From Psychrobacter sp. Pi2-1 (GTDB taxonomy: Bacteria; Pseudomonadota; Gammaproteobacteria; Pseudomonadales; Moraxellaceae), in the NCBI RefSeq assembly GCF_904846645.1, contig NZ_CAJHBO010000001.1, positions 124,001 to 188,000 of the forward strand: a stretch of 64,000 nt of DNA, in the 5' to 3' direction. The notes below the pieces were generated by a model that made no database searches, had not been told where the DNA came from, and saw only the letters and a list, made by a program, of their open reading frames with translations. Made by a program: the position numbers and the translations under genes. This document shows, in pieces, positions 16,603 to 26,118 of the stretch (position 1 is its first letter; every line of letters begins with the position of its first letter).

Positions 16603-18876
16603 ATGAAAACAAAAAATACTAAAGCCCCTACTTATCAAGAAGTGCTGAGCATTGAAGGCATGAGTTGTGCCTCGTGTGTCGGGCGGGTAGAAAAATCTTT
16701 GGCCAAAGTCGCTGGCGTGCAACAAGCCACAGTAAACCTTGCGACTGAACGCGCTTGGATTAAAGGCGATGCGCAAATACAAACGAGTGAATTGATTGAG
16801 GCCGTTAAAAAAGCGGGCTACGAGGCCAAACTGGTAGAACAAGACCAAAGTGATCGACAAGATAAGAAAGCAGCAGAGCAAAATCAGCTAAAACGAGATT
16901 TAGGACTTTCTGCGCTGTTGTCACTGCCCGTATTCATTCTAGCAATGGGCTCGCATATGATTCCCGCCTTTCATATGTGGGTAGTGAATAACCTCGGCAC
17001 TCAGCAAAGTTGGCTGATACAGTTTGTTTTGACCACATTGGTACTACTTTTTCCAGGACGACGCTTTTATCAAAAAGGCGTGCCAGCCTTATTGCGTTTT
17101 GCGCCAGATATGAATTCGCTAGTGGCGATTGGTACTATCGCAGCGTATGGCTTTTCCCTCATAGCGACCTTTATCCCGCAAGCGCTACCTGAAGGCACGG
17201 TGCACGTCTATTACGAAGCTGCTGCCATGATTGTGAGCTTGATATTATTAGGACGTTATTTTGAAGCAAAGGCTAAAGGTCGTACTTCTGGGGCCATTCA
17301 GCATTTAGTGGGCATGCAGGCAAAAACGGCCCGTGTACATCAAGATGGCAAAGTCATTGAGGTCCCTGTAGAAGATGTCACCGCACAAATGATCGTTGAG
17401 ATTCGCCCAGGAGAGCGTGTGCCTATCGATGGCGAGGTGGTTGACGGTCACAGTTATATTGATGAATCTATGATTACTGGTGAACCTGTTCCTGTGAAAA
17501 AACAAGCAGGCGATCAAGTGGTCGGCGGTACTATCAATCAAAACGGTACCGTGAATATTCGAGCAACGGCCATTGGTGAAGATTCGGTATTGGCGCAAAT
17601 CATTCGTATGGTAGAACAAGCCCAAGGCTCTAAATTACCGATTCAAGCATTGGTGGATAAAGTCACCATGTGGTTTGTACCAGCGGTGATGTTTTTATCA
17701 GCATTAACCTTCATAGTTTGGTTGATTTTTGGCCCTGACCCTGCCTTAACCTTCGGCTTAATCAATGCGGTTGCCGTGCTTATTGTGGCCTGCCCTTGTG
17801 CAATGGGATTGGCTACCCCGACTTCTATTATGGTCGGCACGGGACGTGGTGCAGAATTGGGCGTGCTATTTCGTAAAGGTGAAGCGCTACAAATGCTTCA
17901 GGATGTAAGCGTGGTTGCCGTTGATAAAACTGGCACATTGACCGAAGGCAAACCTACGTTAACGGATTTTCAAGTCCAACAAGGATTTGAGAAAGAACAA
18001 GTCCTACGTGTGGTGGCATCGGTTGAAGCAAAGTCTGAGCATCCCATTGCCTTAGCCATTGTTCAAGCCGCAGAACAACAGAATATTCAACTGCTACCTA
18101 TTACTGACTTTGAGGCGATGACAGGTTTGGGTATTCAAGCAAACGTGGCAGGCCAAGTGATTCACATTGGGGCGGATCGTTATATGCAACAATTGGGGCT
18201 TGATGTTGCGCCTTTTGCACAAGATGCGCTACGTTTGGGGCAAGAAGGTAAAACCCCGCTCTATGTATCGATTGATCAGCAATTGGCCGCTATCATCGCC
18301 GTTGCAGATCCTATTAAAGAGACGACTCATGCCGCCATCGCCGCACTACATCAGTTGGGCTTAAAAGTGGCTATGATTACAGGTGATAATCGCCATACCG
18401 CCCAAGCGATTGCCGCAAAATTAAATATTGATCAGGTAGTGGCAGAAGTATTGCCCGAAGGCAAAGTGGATGCAATACGCCAGTTGCAAGAGCAATATGG
18501 CCGAGTGGCATTTGTTGGTGATGGTATCAATGATGCCCCTGCATTGGCTCAATCCGATGTTGGTTTGGCCATTGGTACAGGCACAGACGTTGCGATTGAG
18601 GCGGCTGAAGTGGTGCTAATGTCAGGTAGTCTGCAAGGCGTGCCTACCGCGATTGCCTTGAGTAAAGCCACCATCAGTAATATAAGACAAAATCTGGCTT
18701 GGGCGTTTATTTATAATGTTGCTTTGATTCCGATTGCCGCAGGTGTCTTGTATCCCGCATTTGGTATTCTGCTCTCACCCATTTTTGCGGCAGCCGCCAT
18801 GGCGCTCTCTTCTGTTTTCGTGTTGGGTAATGCGTTACGTCTCAAGTACTTTAAAGCACCTGTCATTACAGAGTGA
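16603..18876 (+). CDS. copA: Copper-exporting P1B-type ATPase
   Basis: A 757-residue inner-membrane pump that uses ATP to export Cu(I) from the cytoplasm. One N-terminal heavy-metal-associated domain carries GMSCASC (Cys22, Cys25). The membrane metal site is ACPCAMG (near 396). The actuator motif is TGEPVPV. The phosphorylation motif DKTGT lies near 440. SEHPIA and [10 protein letters not shown] complete the ATP-binding and hinge motifs. Length and order are normal for CopA. The ribosome site AGAGG precedes the start. The promoter has MerR-type spacing and the cueR gene follows after a terminator-like hairpin. A closely related silver/copper pump cannot be excluded, but the CPC motif and CueR partner favour copper. 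Confidence 0.96.
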   Translation: MKTKNTKAPTYQEVLSIEGMSCASCVGRVEKSLAKVAGVQQATVNLATERAWIKGDAQIQTSELIEAVKKAGYEAKLVEQDQSDRQDKKAAEQNQLKRDLGLSALLSLPVFILAMGSHMIPAFHMWVVNNLGTQQSWLIQFVLTTLVLLFPGRRFYQKGVPALLRFAPDMNSLVAIGTIAAYGFSLIATFIPQALPEGTVHVYYEAAAMIVSLILLGRYFEAKAKGRTSGAIQHLVGMQAKTARVHQDGKVIEVPVEDVTAQMIVEIRPGERVPIDGEVVDGHSYIDESMITGEPVPVKKQAGDQVVGGTINQNGTVNIRATAIGEDSVLAQIIRMVEQAQGSKLPIQALVDKVTMWFVPAVMFLSALTFIVWLIFGPDPALTFGLINAVAVLIVACPCAMGLATPTSIMVGTGRGAELGVLFRKGEALQMLQDVSVVAVDKTGTLTEGKPTLTDFQVQQGFEKEQVLRVVASVEAKSEHPIALAIVQAAEQQNIQLLPITDFEAMTGLGIQANVAGQVIHIGADRYMQQLGLDVAPFAQDALRLGQEGKTPLYVSIDQQLAAIIAVADPIKETTHAAIAALHQLGLKVAMITGDNRHTAQAIAAKLNIDQVVAEVLPEGKVDAIRQLQEQYGRVAFVGDGINDAPALAQSDVGLAIGTGTDVAIEAAEVVLMSGSLQGVPTAIALSKATISNIRQNLAWAFIYNVALIPIAAGVLYPAFGILLSPIFAAAAMALSSVFVLGNALRLKYFKAPVITE

Positions 18877-18903
18877 ATATAGAATCGTAAAGGATATCCA
18901 TAT

Positions 18904-18934
18904 AGGGTTTAAATACATAGATTATTTAAACCCT
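18904..18934 (+). terminator. Terminator between copA and cueR
   Basis: AGGGTTTAAATA (18904-18915) and its exact complement (18923-18934) form a 12-pair stem with a seven-base loop, followed by TTTGTTGTTT. It lies 28 bases after the copA stop and 40 bases before cueR, so cueR expression depends on leakage or its own promoter. Confidence 0.82.
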
Positions 18935-18973
18935 TTTGTTGTTTAAGTCCCTTTTTAGGTTAGGAGGAGAAAT

Positions 18974-19366
18974 ATGAATATTGGTCAAGCATCAAAGCAA
19001 TCAGGTATCTCTACCAAAATGATTCGCTACTATGAGCAGATTGGCTTGCTAGAAACAGTCAATCGTTCGAACTCAGGTTATCGCTTGTATTCTAAAGACG
19101 ATATCGACGACTTATGCTTTTTGAGACACTCTCGTGACTTGGGGTTTTCATCCAAGCAAATGAAAGAGTTACTGTATCTGCGTAAAAATACCAATCGTCA
19201 GAGCGCGGATGTTAAGCAACTGACACAAGAGCATATCGAAACGTTAAACCAAAAAATCGCTCAATTGCAAGAGATGGTCGACTCGCTACAGAACTCTTTT
19301 GATCATTGCGCAGGCGATGATAATGCAGAGTGCGCTATTTTAGAGGATCTAGGACAGGGTCAATAA
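18974..19366 (+). CDS. cueR: Cu(I)-responsive MerR-family regulator
   Basis: A 130-residue activator that senses cytoplasmic Cu(I) and turns on copA. The MerR helix-turn-helix starts at MNIGQASKQSGISTKMIRYYE. A dimerisation coiled coil follows, and the metal loop has two cysteines in the spacing C-X7-C (HCAGDDNAEC), which is the CueR copper-binding signature and distinguishes it from HmrR-unlike or SoxR proteins. A strong ribosome site, AGGAGGAG, precedes the start. It lies downstream of copA, not divergent from it as in E. coli. Confidence 0.94.
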   Translation: MNIGQASKQSGISTKMIRYYEQIGLLETVNRSNSGYRLYSKDDIDDLCFLRHSRDLGFSSKQMKELLYLRKNTNRQSADVKQLTQEHIETLNQKIAQLQEMVDSLQNSFDHCAGDDNAECAILEDLGQGQ

Positions 19367-19380
19367 AGTAAATGAGTTAG

Positions 19381-19965
19381 TTATACATTTTTTGCTAACC
19401 ATACCTTGTGGGTTTTATTTTTAGGAATTAGCCCTTTGCTTACAAGTCCTTTTAAACATCCAAATCTGGAGTGACCTTCGACCAAATGTAATCCATAATC
19501 TAACTCAAGAAAAAGTGGTGCTCTTTTCCACGTGCGATTATGCTCCCAGTACATTACAGTCTGCTTTGTATGCCCAATTAGTTTCCAGTCTGAATCTATA
19601 GAAACGCCACAAGACTTTATATAGCAGGTATTTACCCACTCTTGAAAACTAGGAAAAACTGTAGCACATGATATTTCGTCAAAGGTAACACTAATAAGCT
19701 CCCAACTTAAATTATAAATGTCTAATTCAGAGTATTGTTCTTGAAACTGATCTTTACGTCCATGATCTCGATAGAACTGTTCTAACACATCTCTTGGTGT
19801 ATTAGGCAGTTTCAAGATCAGCTCATCAATATCTATATTCCCTGCTTGATCCGAATGAAGACCCATCAAATCTTTAAATTTCAAAATTACCTCACAATGC
19901 AGATTTCGGAACGTGTATGTAGGCGTGATGATTCTCATACTATAAAGGTCACTTAATGTACTCAT
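19381..19965 (-). CDS. Hypothetical protein with a ParB-like EGHSR motif
   Basis: 194 residues, no signal peptide and no membrane helix. I do not recognise the family. Near the C-terminus LHLVEGHSRFGCLKGL resembles the G-H-R-R motif of ParB/sulfiredoxin-fold nucleotide-binding domains, but the rest does not give a clear ParB N-domain. Tryptophan and aromatic content is high. It ends 15 bases from the convergent cueR stop. No convincing ribosome site precedes the ATG at 19965; a second Met nine codons in is an alternative. Base composition is more AT-rich than that of the flanking regulator genes, which hints at accessory status. No function is proposed. Confidence 0.6.
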   Translation of the reverse strand: MSTLSDLYSMRIITPTYTFRNLHCEVILKFKDLMGLHSDQAGNIDIDELILKLPNTPRDVLEQFYRDHGRKDQFQEQYSELDIYNLSWELISVTFDEISCATVFPSFQEWVNTCYIKSCGVSIDSDWKLIGHTKQTVMYWEHNRTWKRAPLFLELDYGLHLVEGHSRFGCLKGLVSKGLIPKNKTHKVWLAKNV

Positions 19966-20033
19966 AAAAGGAGTTAATTTGCATTAAGCACACTCCATAC
20001 CTCAAATAAGCTGACTAGCACACTTCCCTTACA

Positions 20034-20945
20034 TCAACGCTCACTTCCTACTTTTATTTTCTCAACCAAGAAATCGACGGCGGCTTTTACTTTTGGTACT
20101 AGATAGCGCTGCTTTTGATACAGCAGATACACGGCCATATCAGCATGCTGCGTGATTGCTAATGGATGCTCAAATTTAATCTCTTGCAATTCGCCTGACT
20201 CAAGATATGAGGATAGTGCCCAGCGAGTGGACATCAAAATTCCTTCGCCATCACAAGCCTTTTCTGCTAGCCATGGTCCATTGTTTGAAATTGCCACTGC
20301 AGGTCCTGAGACATCATGCCACTGATCGTCCACATAGCAGAGCCAAGGCGTTGGCCCGTTTGGGGCTTTGAAATACAGACCTTTATGTTCTTTCAACTCC
20401 ATCACATGACTAGGTGCGCCATGCATCTCTAAATAACTGGGCGACGCAACCGGTATAAATCCATTGTCCATGAGCCTAATGGCAAGCACTCGCTCATTTG
20501 GTGCATAACCCCCGCGAATCGCAATATCGACATCGTCACGTCCTAATGCGGATAATTCATCACTGAGACTAACATCTAGCACAATCTCTGGATACAACTC
20601 ACCAAACTCATCTAGCAGTGGTAGCAGTATCTTTTCACCAAAACCCACCATAGAGCTGATACGTAACCGTCCCATTGGCGTCGTTTGATAACTGCGTACT
20701 GTTTCTTTGCTTTGCTCGAGCTGATCCAATACTTGCTGCATATCGTCATAATAAACCTGCCCTACTTCGGTCAATTTAACGATTCGAGTCGAGCGCTTTA
20801 ACAGTGTCGCGCCCAAGCTCTTTTCTAAATCAGATACTCGTCTCGATAGTGAGGATGGCGGCACTTTGAATGCATTTGCCGCCTTAGTAAAACTGCCCGT
20901 TTCTACGACTTTGCTGAAATACTTGATGGCACGTAATTGATCCAA
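20034..20945 (-). CDS. LysR-family transcriptional regulator
   Basis: About 303 residues with the LysR winged helix-turn-helix at the N-terminus (LDQLRAIKYFSKVVETGSFTK, then VPPSSLSRRVSDLEKSLG) and a type 2 periplasmic-binding-like effector domain. A TTG start at 20945 is preceded by GGAGAGG with five-base spacing and gives the normal LysR N-terminus. The upstream ATG at 20978 would add 11 residues. It is divergent from the GST and dehydrogenase genes at 21410-23342, a usual target arrangement, but a MITE-like element has been inserted between them. The effector is unknown. Confidence 0.88.
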   Translation of the reverse strand: MDQLRAIKYFSKVVETGSFTKAANAFKVPPSSLSRRVSDLEKSLGATLLKRSTRIVKLTEVGQVYYDDMQQVLDQLEQSKETVRSYQTTPMGRLRISSMVGFGEKILLPLLDEFGELYPEIVLDVSLSDELSALGRDDVDIAIRGGYAPNERVLAIRLMDNGFIPVASPSYLEMHGAPSHVMELKEHKGLYFKAPNGPTPWLCYVDDQWHDVSGPAVAISNNGPWLAEKACDGEGILMSTRWALSSYLESGELQEIKFEHPLAITQHADMAVYLLYQKQRYLVPKVKAAVDFLVEKIKVGSER

Positions 20946-21069
20946 CTGACCTCTCCATTTAGATGAATATGTGAGCATTTTCGCTTTATTATTGTCTTAA
21001 AAGCAATAGTGATTCACGTTATTCCTTATATATAACCACATTAAAACCAGTAATAATGTGTTTAACTTA

Positions 21070-21347
21070 GGGCGTGCTTGATATTCGACCATGGCACTGA
21101 CAGAGACTATTTTTTAGACAGTTCGACGTTAAAAATAGTAAGTTTAGTCATTCTAAGCGTCTATGTTTTAACAATGAAGTGGCAAAAAATAGTCCTGTCT
21201 CCTTCTGTTTATATTGGAGCTGATGCTAAAACTGCCCCATACTGTGTTGTAAATCTAGTTAAGGCACGAGCATTACCGTCGTTTTACGCCTTGTCTAGAA
21301 CCGTTTTAGCAATCAGCAGTGCCTATTTGTGAATATCAAACACGCCC
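21070..21347. mobile_element. MITE-like element with imperfect terminal inverted repeats and TA flanks
   Basis: 278 bp bounded by inverted repeats that start GGGCGTG. The left end reads GGGCGTGCTTGATATTC (21070 onward) and the complement of the right end reads GGGCGTGTTTGATATTC. The similarity resumes inward at GGCACTG after a few mismatches. Both outer flanks are TA (21068-21069 and 21348-21349), consistent with a TA target duplication as made by IS630/Tc1-like and some IS5-family transposases. The internal 84-codon frame has no transposase motif, so the element is non-autonomous. It separates the LysR gene from the GST gene and may supply or displace promoter elements. Confidence 0.8.
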
Positions 21348-21409
21348 TAAACGTTGCAATGAAAACACGATTAAAAATAACTTTTACGTCAACAATGGAA
21401 GAATGACTT

Positions 21410-22087
21410 ATGATTACTTTGCACGGCTTTGCTGCAAGCAACTATTACAACATAGTAAAACACGCTCTTTTATATAAGGGCATTCCGTTCCAAGAGGACC
21501 TTTTGTACGCTGGTAGTGATGATCTACTGACCGTCAGTCCAGTGGGTAAAGTACCTGCAATCACCATGCCTGACGGTTTTAATCTGTCGGAATCCAATGT
21601 GATTTGTGATTTTTTGGAAGAAACATATCCTGAAAAGCCACTATATCCTGCCGATGCAGCAGAACGCGCGACTGTACGTCAGATTATGAAAATAGCAGAG
21701 CTTTACTTTGAACTACCAAGCCGTCGACTGATTCCGTATGTATTTTCTGGTACTCAAGCACCTAACGCAATCAAAGAGGAAGTTCGTCAAGTATTGGGCC
21801 GCGGTATTATTGCTATGAATCGCTTATGTAAATTTTCGCCTTGGATTGCAGGCGAGCAATTCACCATGGCTGACATCTATGTGCATCACGTCAACACTAT
21901 TGTCAACGCTTTTGGCGCGACTCAGCTTGAGTGGGATGTACTGGCAGAAGTGGACGGTATGAAAGAATGGAACAAAGCCATGAGTGAAACCGACATTGCA
22001 AAAAGTGTTCAGGCAGACAGTCAAGCAAACATGCCTGAGTTTATGCAACACGTTAAAGCTCTAATCCAAGCCGCAAACACTAAATAA
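21410..22087 (+). CDS. Glutathione S-transferase family protein
   Basis: A 225-residue cytosolic GST-like protein. The N-terminal thioredoxin-fold domain (1-80) shows ITLHGFAASNYYN, the cis-proline segment VPAIT, and SESNVIC, which lines the glutathione site. A helical C-terminal domain follows, with PWIAGEQFTMADI as the N-capping motif. It is followed after 127 bp by a zinc-type dehydrogenase on the same strand, which suggests a detoxification unit for electrophiles or quinones. A divergent LysR gene lies upstream beyond the MITE-like insertion. The substrate is unknown. Confidence 0.92.
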   Translation: MITLHGFAASNYYNIVKHALLYKGIPFQEDLLYAGSDDLLTVSPVGKVPAITMPDGFNLSESNVICDFLEETYPEKPLYPADAAERATVRQIMKIAELYFELPSRRLIPYVFSGTQAPNAIKEEVRQVLGRGIIAMNRLCKFSPWIAGEQFTMADIYVHHVNTIVNAFGATQLEWDVLAEVDGMKEWNKAMSETDIAKSVQADSQANMPEFMQHVKALIQAANTK

Positions 22088-22214
22088 CCTGTGGCAATGT
22101 GGCTACTAAAAATGAGCCACATTAAGAAAATTACTAAAGCTAAATAACCTAAAGAACGACCAATGCCGTAAAGGGATTGGTCTAAAAATCCAACTATTCG
22201 CAGGAGCAAATCTT

Positions 22215-23342
22215 ATGACCGATAAAAACAAACAACTGGTTTCAACCATCAGTGATGACAACAAATTAACCCTGTCTTTAAAAGACATCGAGATGCCCCA
22301 ACCCGGTGCTGACGAAGTTGTCGTTCGCATGGAAGCCATGCCATTGAACCCCTCTGACTTTGGTGTGATGTTCAGCGCCGCTGATATGTCAACCGCTGTA
22401 CAATCAGGCACTGATGACAGCCCGATCATTACCGCTGATGTGCCTGCGAAATTCATGCCATCACTCAAAACGCGGGTAAATAAAGACACCCCTGTCGGCA
22501 ATGAAGGCGCTGGTACCGTCATCGCCGCAGGCTCATCAGAAGCCGCACAAGCACTCATGGGCAAAATGGTTGCGGTGATTGGTGGCGGTACATATCGTCA
22601 ATACCACTGTGTCAATGTAAGAAGCTGCATAGAAATGCAAGACGGCACGACAGCTACCGAGGCCGCATCGTCTTTTGTAAACCCGCTCACCTCACTGGCA
22701 ATGGTCGAAACCATGCGCGCTGAAGGCCACAAAGCCATCGTACATGCAGCAGCCGCTTCTAGCCTTGGTCAAATGCTAAACCGTATCTGTATGGCAGACG
22801 GTGTTGATTTGGTGAATATCGTCCGTAAAGACTCGCAAGAAGAGCTATTGCGCGATATGGGCGCAAAATATGTGGTGAACTCAAGCAGCGAGACGTTCCT
22901 TGCTGATTTGACCGCCGCGATTACTGAAACAGGCGCTACGATTTCTTTTGACCCTATCGGTGGCGGTAAGCTCACCAGCGATATTCTAAACTGTATGGAA
23001 GCAGCTATCACTCGTGACGTAGAAGAATACAGCGTCTATGGCTCAAATACCTTTAAACAAGCTTATATTTATGGCGCCTTAGACCGTGGTCCGATCACCT
23101 TAAACCGTAACTTTGGTTTTGCGTGGGGTGTGAATGGATTCTTATTGTTCAATGCACTTGGCAAACTTGGTAGTGAAACGGTTCAGTCCATGCGCAAACG
23201 CGTGGCAGAAGAAATCACCACCACCTTTGCGAGCAGCTATACGCATGAAGTGACCCTAGAAGAAGCGCTACAGTTAAAATCAATCGCCGCTTATGGCAAA
23301 CAGGCGACTGGTGAGAAGTACTTGATCAAGCCTCAAGCTTAA
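22215..23342 (+). CDS. Medium-chain dehydrogenase/reductase family oxidoreductase
   Basis: 375 residues. It has a GroES-like N-terminal domain (MPLNPSDFGVMFS; VGNEGAGTVIAAG) and a Rossmann domain beginning near KAIVHAAAASSLGQM. The classical zinc-binding cysteine array of alcohol dehydrogenases is not evident, so it is more like the quinone or enoyl reductase branch that uses NADPH. Ribosome site AGGAGC precedes the start. It is probably co-transcribed with the GST gene and terminated by the hairpin just after it. The substrate cannot be deduced. Confidence 0.88.
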   Translation: MTDKNKQLVSTISDDNKLTLSLKDIEMPQPGADEVVVRMEAMPLNPSDFGVMFSAADMSTAVQSGTDDSPIITADVPAKFMPSLKTRVNKDTPVGNEGAGTVIAAGSSEAAQALMGKMVAVIGGGTYRQYHCVNVRSCIEMQDGTTATEAASSFVNPLTSLAMVETMRAEGHKAIVHAAAASSLGQMLNRICMADGVDLVNIVRKDSQEELLRDMGAKYVVNSSSETFLADLTAAITETGATISFDPIGGGKLTSDILNCMEAAITRDVEEYSVYGSNTFKQAYIYGALDRGPITLNRNFGFAWGVNGFLLFNALGKLGSETVQSMRKRVAEEITTTFASSYTHEVTLEEALQLKSIAAYGKQATGEKYLIKPQA

Positions 23343-23370
23343 TAATTGTTTGAAGCATAATATAGAAATA

Positions 23371-23404
23371 AAAAAAGCAGATATTCTAGGATGTCTGCTT
23401 TTTT
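23371..23404 (+). terminator. Terminator after the dehydrogenase gene
   Basis: AAAAAAGCAGA (23371-23381) pairs with TCTGCTTTTTT (23394-23404), giving an 11-pair stem that includes the A-tract and ends in a T-run. It lies about 30 bases after the dehydrogenase stop. Confidence 0.85.
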
Positions 23405-23596
23405 CTATCCTTAGAATACATACTGATTATAGAGAAAGGTTCCACGAATTCTTAAGTTACTCCACTAAGAAATACATTTAAGAGCATGTCATTTCTCTGT
23501 ATGGTTTAATATTTATTAAGAGGCAGTGAATTTGTCGGCTATAACTTGCAAGGAGTAATTAACGGCCAACTGATTCTTATGTTTTGTAATAGATTT

Positions 23597-24553
23597 TTAT
23601 TCATTTTTACCTGCTTTTACCGCTTCAATGATTTTGATTAAATAATCAGGAGATACGGGCATATTTTGAATATCAGCAGTTTCTTGAATAATCTCTCGAG
23701 TAGTTTGATCCCTACTTATAACAGGGTTTCTTTCTACTTCTAGGAATGTGTAGATACATTTTTCAAGCAATGTTTTATCGTCAATTGAAATTGCTACTTC
23801 CAAAGCTACAAAGTTATGTTCGATATTTGTGGCTTCATTTTGGAAATATTTTATCTCAGCTAGACTCGATTTATACAGTCTTAAGAAGAAATATGAAAAA
23901 ACTTCAATAATTAAGACAATTGATAAACGTGGTAAAAACTCCATTACAAAATCCCCCAAAGAATTATGCGTTCCTTCTTTCGCTAATACGAAAAAGGATA
24001 GAGCTATGACTCCCGATAAAGCTGTAATAACTCCTAACACTAAGTTAATAGTACCGCGGCGTCCTAACGCATCAATTTCTTTATAAATACGATCTAAAGT
24101 AGACTGCCCGCGTTTAAATATATCAAACCTATACTCTGAGTCTTTTATCTCGCTTTTTAGCTTTTCCAAATAAGCGTTATTTGCTTCAGAGTTTATACGA
24201 CTAAGTATTTTATCAGTTAACTTCTTTTCATCTTCCTCTGTTACGGGGGAAGCTTGCTTTTGCCGCTTCAACCTTAATACATCCTGTAAATGCTCAATTT
24301 CATATTTATATATTATGTCTTTACTAGAAGATAAACTTGAACCACTCAAGAACTTAACCATGGCAAGGGCCATAACAGTTACCATTGCAATTATAGCAAG
24401 TAAGATACTCTCCTTATTGCTTACAAAGTCAGATGACTCTCCTTTCAATCCTGGAATTAGTAAAGGCACAAAAGACATGGTCATTATTAAAACCATAAAA
24501 GATAATAATAATGTACCTTTATCTTTAAGAAGTATGCGGATTATTCTATCCAT
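23597..24553 (-). CDS. Unknown membrane protein with coiled-coil region
   Basis: 318 residues of no family I recognise. Two hydrophobic helices lie near residues 14-33 and 49-68. They are followed by a charged stretch rich in K, E and L (about 80-165) that looks coiled-coil. Two more helices follow (about 170-190 and 208-225) and then a soluble tail. The four-helix, coiled-coil layout resembles membrane effector or stress-sensing proteins, but no catalytic motif is visible. The gene and both flanks are clearly more AT-rich than the surrounding catabolic genes, and it is a lone gene between two unrelated units, which suggests horizontal acquisition. No clear ribosome site stands before the ATG at 24553. 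The function is unknown. Confidence 0.65.
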   Translation of the reverse strand: MDRIIRILLKDKGTLLLSFMVLIMTMSFVPLLIPGLKGESSDFVSNKESILLAIIAMVTVMALAMVKFLSGSSLSSSKDIIYKYEIEHLQDVLRLKRQKQASPVTEEDEKKLTDKILSRINSEANNAYLEKLKSEIKDSEYRFDIFKRGQSTLDRIYKEIDALGRRGTINLVLGVITALSGVIALSFFVLAKEGTHNSLGDFVMEFLPRLSIVLIIEVFSYFFLRLYKSSLAEIKYFQNEATNIEHNFVALEVAISIDDKTLLEKCIYTFLEVERNPVISRDQTTREIIQETADIQNMPVSPDYLIKIIEAVKAGKNE

Positions 24554-24972
24554 GCGTTATTCCCAAATTAATATTTAAATTTTTATTCTTTGTTATTGCT
24601 ATGATTTACAGCAACTTAAAATGCCTTGCATGAAACTGTACAATAGTTCCACTAAACCACTCGATTGTAAACAATTGATTGTAAATTACTAGAGATTTAG
24701 TACTAGCCTCGTATAGATTTACACTATATAAAAATATAGCTACCTGCCTTTTAGTGTTTACCAGAAATTTGTATATACGTTATTAAGTATTCCTGAAATA
24801 TTTACACTCAAATAATGGAATCAAATACCAAGAGCTATAAATTAATGTTACTAACAAACCTGTGGTTGCATCTGACGCTTATTACGCCTAGTATTTCGCT
24901 CCTTTAAATAACTCTATTTTTAACAATAACACCTCTACAGGTTTGTTTACTCACAATAAAGAAGGATTCGTT
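24554..24972. other. AT-rich intergenic region before the homocysteine methyltransferase gene
   Basis: About 420 bp, very AT-rich, with no credible gene. Its right half contains an 11-base inverted repeat reported separately. The ribosome site GAAGGA of the next gene lies at its end. No known riboswitch fold was recognised. Confidence 0.5.
24853..24947. repeat. Widely spaced 11-base inverted repeat
   Basis: AACAAACCTGT at 24853-24863 is exactly complementary to ACAGGTTTGTT at 24937-24947, with 73 bases between. It lies immediately upstream of the methyltransferase start. It could close a leader RNA domain or be a divided operator. The exact match is visible; any role is inference. Confidence 0.5.
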
Positions 24973-25893
24973 ATGCCAATAAACACAACCACAATTATTG
25001 ATGGTGGCATGGGACGAGAATTGGCGAAACGCGGTGCACCGTTTCGTCAACCTGAATGGTCAGCACTGGCAATGATAGAAGCGCCAGAGATCGTTCGTGA
25101 TGTACACCGTGCTTATATTAAGAGCGGCGCGGCAGTCATTACGACCAACAGTTACGCCCTAGTACCTTTTCATATCGGCGAGGAACGTTTTGCGGCGCAA
25201 GCACAAGATTTGGCAGCAGCGTCAGGTGAAATGGCACGTGCAGCAGTGACGCTAGAGGGCGCAGCAACCAAAGTAGCAGGCTCTATCCCGCCACTGTTTG
25301 GTTCCTACCGTGCAGACTTGTTTGATGCTGACCACGTAGAAGATATCGCCACCCCACTGATCAAAGGTTTAAACCCGTATGTCGATTTTTGGCTCGCTGA
25401 GACTCAGAGTCTAATCGCCGAGTCTATCGCTGTTCGTGAGCTACTTAATACGCTAGATACAGACAATAAACCGCTATGGGTAGCTTTTACTTTAGAAGAC
25501 AGTATGGATATCGATGTACCACGTCTGCGTTCAGGAGAAACCGTCGAGGAAGCTGTGGCAACGATGGCTGCTCTCGATGTCGAGGCGATACTCTTTAACT
25601 GCTGCCAACCTGATGTCATCGAGCAAGCATTAGATGTCGCACAAACTATCCTACAAGCAAAACAAGCGCAGCATATCAAACTTGGCGCTTATGCCAATGC
25701 CTTCCCGCCACAACCAAAAAATGCCGCCGCAAATGATACGCTTAATGAAGTGCGTGATGATTTGACCCCGCCTGCCTATTTGCTCTGGGCACAAAAGTGG
25801 CAAGCACAAGGCGCTTCACTAATCGGCGGCTGCTGCGGTATTGGTCCTGAGCATATTCAGGAATTAAGCCAACATTTCACTGCTACTGCTTAG
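24973..25893 (+). CDS. Homocysteine S-methyltransferase family protein
   Basis: 306 residues of the zinc-dependent homocysteine methyltransferase family (MmuM-like). It probably transfers a methyl group from S-methylmethionine or a similar donor to homocysteine, yielding methionine. The zinc ligands are visible as NCCQP (about residue 210) and GGCCGIGP near the C-terminus. The N-terminal DGGMGRELAKRGAP matches the family. The frame opens at 24943, but the ATG at 24973 has GAAGGA nine bases upstream and the usual N-terminus. No methionine transporter is adjacent. The specificity for methyl donor is not determinable. Confidence 0.9.
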   Translation: MPINTTTIIDGGMGRELAKRGAPFRQPEWSALAMIEAPEIVRDVHRAYIKSGAAVITTNSYALVPFHIGEERFAAQAQDLAAASGEMARAAVTLEGAATKVAGSIPPLFGSYRADLFDADHVEDIATPLIKGLNPYVDFWLAETQSLIAESIAVRELLNTLDTDNKPLWVAFTLEDSMDIDVPRLRSGETVEEAVATMAALDVEAILFNCCQPDVIEQALDVAQTILQAKQAQHIKLGAYANAFPPQPKNAAANDTLNEVRDDLTPPAYLLWAQKWQAQGASLIGGCCGIGPEHIQELSQHFTATA

Positions 25894-25948
25894 ACATAGG
25901 CTGATCTGAATATAGAAAAATGTAAGATAATTAGATCGTTAAGTTCAT

Positions 25949-25988
25949 CATGCTGATGACCATCGAATGTTATTTGATGGTCGGCATG
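25949..25988. terminator. Hairpin downstream of the methyltransferase gene
   Basis: CATGC (25949) and GACCATC (25958-25964) pair with GATGGTC (25976-25982) and GCATG (25984-25988), giving a bulged stem with an 11-base loop. The tail is only TTT, so this is a weak terminator candidate between the convergent methyltransferase and permease genes. Confidence 0.45.
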
Positions 25989-26118
25989 TTTCTGGTCATG
26001 GTGCTAGTGCTGTAAGCGTATCGAAAATTCTAGTAGCAGCTACAGGCCTGAATGAAATTATCGACTAGCTTGTCATAAGTATGCGCATTGTATTCTTAAC
26101 AGCCTACCCTTTCTCCCG

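Noticed and set aside
21078..21332. 84-codon open frame inside the MITE-like element
   Set aside because: No transposase motif, and it begins within the terminal inverted repeat, so it is probably not a gene.
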